Positions 5,755 to 8,081 of a stretch of DNA of 8,081 nucleotides are shown here, one piece after another. The position numbers and the translations under genes were made by a program. This DNA is from Eggerthellales bacterium UBA948. GTDB lineage: Bacteria > Actinomycetota > Coriobacteriia > Coriobacteriales > UBA8131. Under the pieces are notes generated by a model, which saw only the letters and a list, made by a program, of their open reading frames with translations, was not told where the DNA came from and did not search any database. The number at the start of each line of letters is the position of its first letter. The first letter of the stretch is position 1. The stretch spans positions 17,759 to 25,839 of the forward strand of contig DBCW01000057.1 of the NCBI GenBank assembly GCA_002293265.1, written 5' to 3'.

Positions 5755-7368
5755 TTGGCCCTTGCTTTGATCTTTGGTGCAGTAATTTTGTTGCTCTGCA
5801 TCACATTTGGACAATTTATTCATCGCTTTGGCATTCCTTCGTTGCTTATCTTTTTGGTGCTTGGAATTATTGCCGGCGCGTTGCCGATCGATCAAGCGCT
5901 CATTAGAACAGATATCGCTCAAAATATTGGTACTGCGGCACTGATCTTTGTAATGTTTTATGGAGGATTTGGCACCAACTGGAAAACGGCTCGTCCTGTT
6001 GCTCTTAAAGGTGGCTTGTTGTCTTCGCTTGGCGTTTGCGTTACCGCTGGCGCGGTTACGGTCTTTGTGCACTTTGCATTTGGCTTTGCTTGGACGGAAG
6101 CGTTTTTCCTTGGTTCGGTGATCAGCTGTACCGATGCCGCCGCGCTTTTCTCCTTGCTTCGCAGCAAGAAACTCAACCTTAGATACAATACAGTTGGTGC
6201 CTTGGAAATAGAAAGCGGCAGCAACGACCCAACTGCTTACACGTTAACGCTTATTGCGTTGCTCATCATGCAGGGTGGTTCGTTGCTCGATGTTCCACTG
6301 CTAATTGCTCAGCAACTGGGAATTGGCATAGCTGTTGGCGTTGTTATTGCATTTGCCGCCATTCCTTTGCTTAGACGCTTTGCCAAACATTTCCCGGATG
6401 GCATGGATATGGTTTTTGTCTTTGGGGTTGCAGTTTTAACCTACGCCTTGGCTACGCAGTTTAATGGAAATGGTTACTTGGCAGCATTTCTTTGCGGTAT
6501 CATAATGGGCAATTCAAATATTCCCAACAGAGTGCATTTGGTGCACTTCTTTGACAGTATCGACTGGTTTGCTCAGATTATCGTGTTCTTCTTGTTGGGG
6601 CTATTGACCAACATCTTCAGCCTTTGGAACGTTCTTGTTCCGGCCATCATACTTTCCTTGTTCATTTTACTTATCGCAAGACCCTTAGCAGTTTTTATGG
6701 TTTATCTGCCCTGGAAAAATCCTATAAAACAAGGATTGTTGATTTCATGGGTGGGCGTTCGCGGAGCAGCCTCATTGGTATTTGCTTTGATGGCGATTTC
6801 CAGTGGAATTATTTTGCAGAATGATGTGTTTTCTATCGTCGCTCTAACGGCTCTATTCTCGATTGCTATACAAGGCACATTTGTAGAGCAGGTTGCAAAG
6901 CGCCTGGACATGATAGACACCGAGACCGACATCATGCTTTCATTTACAGACTTCCAAGAACAATCTGAGCAGGCTTTTCTCAAAATGAAAATGAGCCCAA
7001 GCCACGACTGGGTAGGCAAAGCGCTAAAAGATCTCGAGATCGGACAAGAGAGTTTAATCGTATTAATAAAGCGAGATTCTCAAACGATCGCACCAAATGG
7101 CGACACCGTGATACTTGAAGACGACATATTGGTCATGACCGGAGAAGCGTACACCAAAGACGACAATGCTCAAATTTCAGAGCACATTATTGGCGACAAA
7201 GATGAATGGGCGAATAAGTTAATCAAAGACTTAGAGCTCCCCGACAACTCATTGATAGTAAACATTGTCCGAGAGGACGGCTCCACTATAACCCCCAAGG
7301 GCTGGACAAAGATCCATCCCGGCGACTCAGTGACCATGATAGCTTGGGAGAATGAGCCCACCCCTTAG
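5755..7368 (+). CDS. Cation/proton antiporter of the NhaP2 (CvrA) type, CPA1 family, with two RCK_C-like domains
   Basis: This membrane protein exchanges K+ or Na+ for H+ and helps control cytoplasmic pH, K+ and cell volume. The start is taken as TTG 5755 (537 aa; the family is usually about 500-600). Residues 1-380 form about 12-13 hydrophobic segments. The ion-binding core has TDAAALFSLL (126-135) and EIESGSNDP (151-159), and later SWVGVRGAASL (331-341); TDAAA with ESGSNDP is the form seen in NhaP2/YcgO proteins rather than other CPA1 exchangers. The cytoplasmic tail holds two similar segments, about 418-464 and 486-531, each with a KDLE(I/L)xxxSLIVxIxR core, that look like TrkA_C/RCK_C ligand-binding domains. 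There is no NAD-binding RCK_N domain. The gene is divergent from the ECF operon and convergent with tsaD. K+ versus Na+ specificity cannot be read from the sequence. Confidence 0.92.
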   Translation: MALALIFGAVILLLCITFGQFIHRFGIPSLLIFLVLGIIAGALPIDQALIRTDIAQNIGTAALIFVMFYGGFGTNWKTARPVALKGGLLSSLGVCVTAGAVTVFVHFAFGFAWTEAFFLGSVISCTDAAALFSLLRSKKLNLRYNTVGALEIESGSNDPTAYTLTLIALLIMQGGSLLDVPLLIAQQLGIGIAVGVVIAFAAIPLLRRFAKHFPDGMDMVFVFGVAVLTYALATQFNGNGYLAAFLCGIIMGNSNIPNRVHLVHFFDSIDWFAQIIVFFLLGLLTNIFSLWNVLVPAIILSLFILLIARPLAVFMVYLPWKNPIKQGLLISWVGVRGAASLVFALMAISSGIILQNDVFSIVALTALFSIAIQGTFVEQVAKRLDMIDTETDIMLSFTDFQEQSEQAFLKMKMSPSHDWVGKALKDLEIGQESLIVLIKRDSQTIAPNGDTVILEDDILVMTGEAYTKDDNAQISEHIIGDKDEWANKLIKDLELPDNSLIVNIVREDGSTITPKGWTKIHPGDSVTMIAWENEPTP

Positions 7369-7415
7369 ATTTGGCAGAAATGGGAAGAAACGCGAGGTTA
7401 TTTATATTGGTTTAT

Positions 7416-7440
7416 GCAATGTGCGCTAATGCGCACTTGC
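7416..7440. terminator. Hairpin between convergent antiporter and tsaD genes; likely bidirectional terminator
   Basis: GCAA-t-GTGCGC (7416-7426) pairs with GCGCAC-TTGC (7431-7440) around a TAAT loop: ten base pairs with one bulged T. It lies 4 nt after the tsaD stop and 47 nt after the antiporter stop, the expected place for a terminator shared by convergent genes. Neither side has a real U-tract, so termination may be inefficient or need help from Rho. Confidence 0.5.
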
Positions 7441-7444
7441 TCCT

Positions 7445-8081
7445 CTAGTACGCTTGCTCCAGATCTGCTTGAGCGTGAGCATCGCCGTCCGGGTTCATAA
7501 AGTTTTTGTCCAGGTAGCGGTCTATGGCCACCAGTGCAATCATAGCGGCGTTGTCTGTGCAGGCGTTGGCCGGCGGATAAATTACATTGATGCCTTTGGC
7601 TTCCATTGCTTGTTTATAAGCTTCACGCAGCGCCCTGTTTGCTGCAACTCCTCCACCCATACAAAAAGTTGTGCAGCCTGTTTCTTCCAGCGCTTTTAAA
7701 CCTTTAACAACTTGAACATCTATTACCGCCTGCTGAAACGATGCTGCTACATCGTTAACGTTCATGTCACTGCCTGCTTCTTGCTCTTTGCGTATGTAGG
7801 TGATGACCGCAGTTTTAAGTCCGGAGAGCGAAAACTGGTAATCATGACTATGTAGAAGCGCACGAGGAAAAATTATTGCCTTTGGATTACCCTGAGCAGC
7901 AAGGTTTGAGATTATCGGTCCGCCGGGATAGCCAAGACCCAAAGCTTTTGCAACCTTATCGAAGGTCTCTCCCGCTGCGTCATCGAGAGACTGTCCTAAT
8001 ATGTGGTAGTCGCCCCAGCCGCACACGTGCACCAGCATGGTATGACCACCGCTGAGCAGTGCGATAATAAATGGCGGTTTT
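7445..8081 (-). CDS. tsaD: tRNA N6-adenosine threonylcarbamoyltransferase TsaD, C-terminal part; 5' end outside window
   Basis: TsaD (formerly Gcp/YgjD) transfers the threonylcarbamoyl group from threonylcarbamoyl-AMP to A37 of tRNAs that read ANN codons, working with TsaB and TsaE in bacteria. The 211 residues present continue in frame to the right edge and should not be read as starting at the internal ATG at 8036-8038, because the conserved SGGHT motif lies just upstream of and across that ATG. Family motifs in order: ALLSGGHTML, DDAAGETFDKVAKALGL, YPGGP, FSLSGLKTAV, GGGVAANRALRE and the metal- and nucleotide-site segment CTDNAAMIA. The N-terminal HxxxH metal motif is beyond the window. 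The short C-terminal tail (to QADLEQAY) is ordinary. Any fusion to TsaB or RimI-like domains upstream, or an operon with them, cannot be seen here. Confidence 0.95.
   Translation of the reverse strand, partial: KPPFIIALLSGGHTMLVHVCGWGDYHILGQSLDDAAGETFDKVAKALGLGYPGGPIISNLAAQGNPKAIIFPRALLHSHDYQFSLSGLKTAVITYIRKEQEAGSDMNVNDVAASFQQAVIDVQVVKGLKALEETGCTTFCMGGGVAANRALREAYKQAMEAKGINVIYPPANACTDNAAMIALVAIDRYLDKNFMNPDGDAHAQADLEQAY

Noticed and set aside
5668..6224. Two minus-strand open frames (134 and 88 residues) covering the antiporter start
   Set aside because: They are antisense shadows of the antiporter N-terminus; sequences are low in hydrophobic order, rich in K/R/Q/N, and lack ribosome binding sites.

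Overview
The window looks like ordinary chromosomal DNA from a bacterium of moderate G+C (mid-40s % by eye), with strong AGGAG-type ribosome binding sites and frequent GTG/TTG starts. The gene content is housekeeping and transport. My best guess is an actinomycete of the Coriobacteriia type, because of the single-chain double ATPase next to EcfT and the general look of PurH and TsaD. This is inference from protein flavour only; no rRNA or lineage-specific marker is present.

Layout from left to right. (a) Positions 1-749, minus strand: the first 249 codons of a membrane glycosyltransferase of the GT-C (GT39/PMT-like) type, starting at GTG and running off the left edge. (b) Positions 750-868: a spacer with a 13-bp stem-loop. 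(c) Positions 869-3142, minus strand: purH followed 9 nt later by a 215-residue protein I cannot name with confidence. (d) Positions 3143-3305: a spacer with a small palindrome and a DnaA-box-like 9-mer. (e) Positions 3306-5605, minus strand: an ECF transporter module, with a fused two-domain ATPase (EcfA-EcfA) overlapping ecfT by 13 nt. (f) Positions 5606-5754: a divergent promoter region with a perfect TATAAT partly inside an inverted repeat. (g) Positions 5755-7368, plus strand: a CPA1 cation/proton antiporter of the NhaP2 (CvrA) type with two tandem C-terminal RCK_C-like repeats. (h) Positions 7369-7444: a convergent spacer with a strong hairpin. (i) Positions 7445-8081, minus strand: the C-terminal 211 residues of TsaD, entering from the right edge.

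Functional picture: purH makes IMP, the last product of de novo purine synthesis. The ECF module energises vitamin or metal uptake but has no substrate-binding S component here, so it probably serves S components encoded elsewhere. The antiporter handles K+ or Na+ against H+ and probably senses a small ligand through its RCK_C repeats. TsaD makes the t6A37 tRNA modification. I see no mobile element, CRISPR array, tRNA or rRNA gene, and no clear new biological system. The most useful points are start-codon corrections at three genes, the unnamed purH-coupled gene, the tandem RCK_C repeats, and the operator-like dyad in the divergent promoter.
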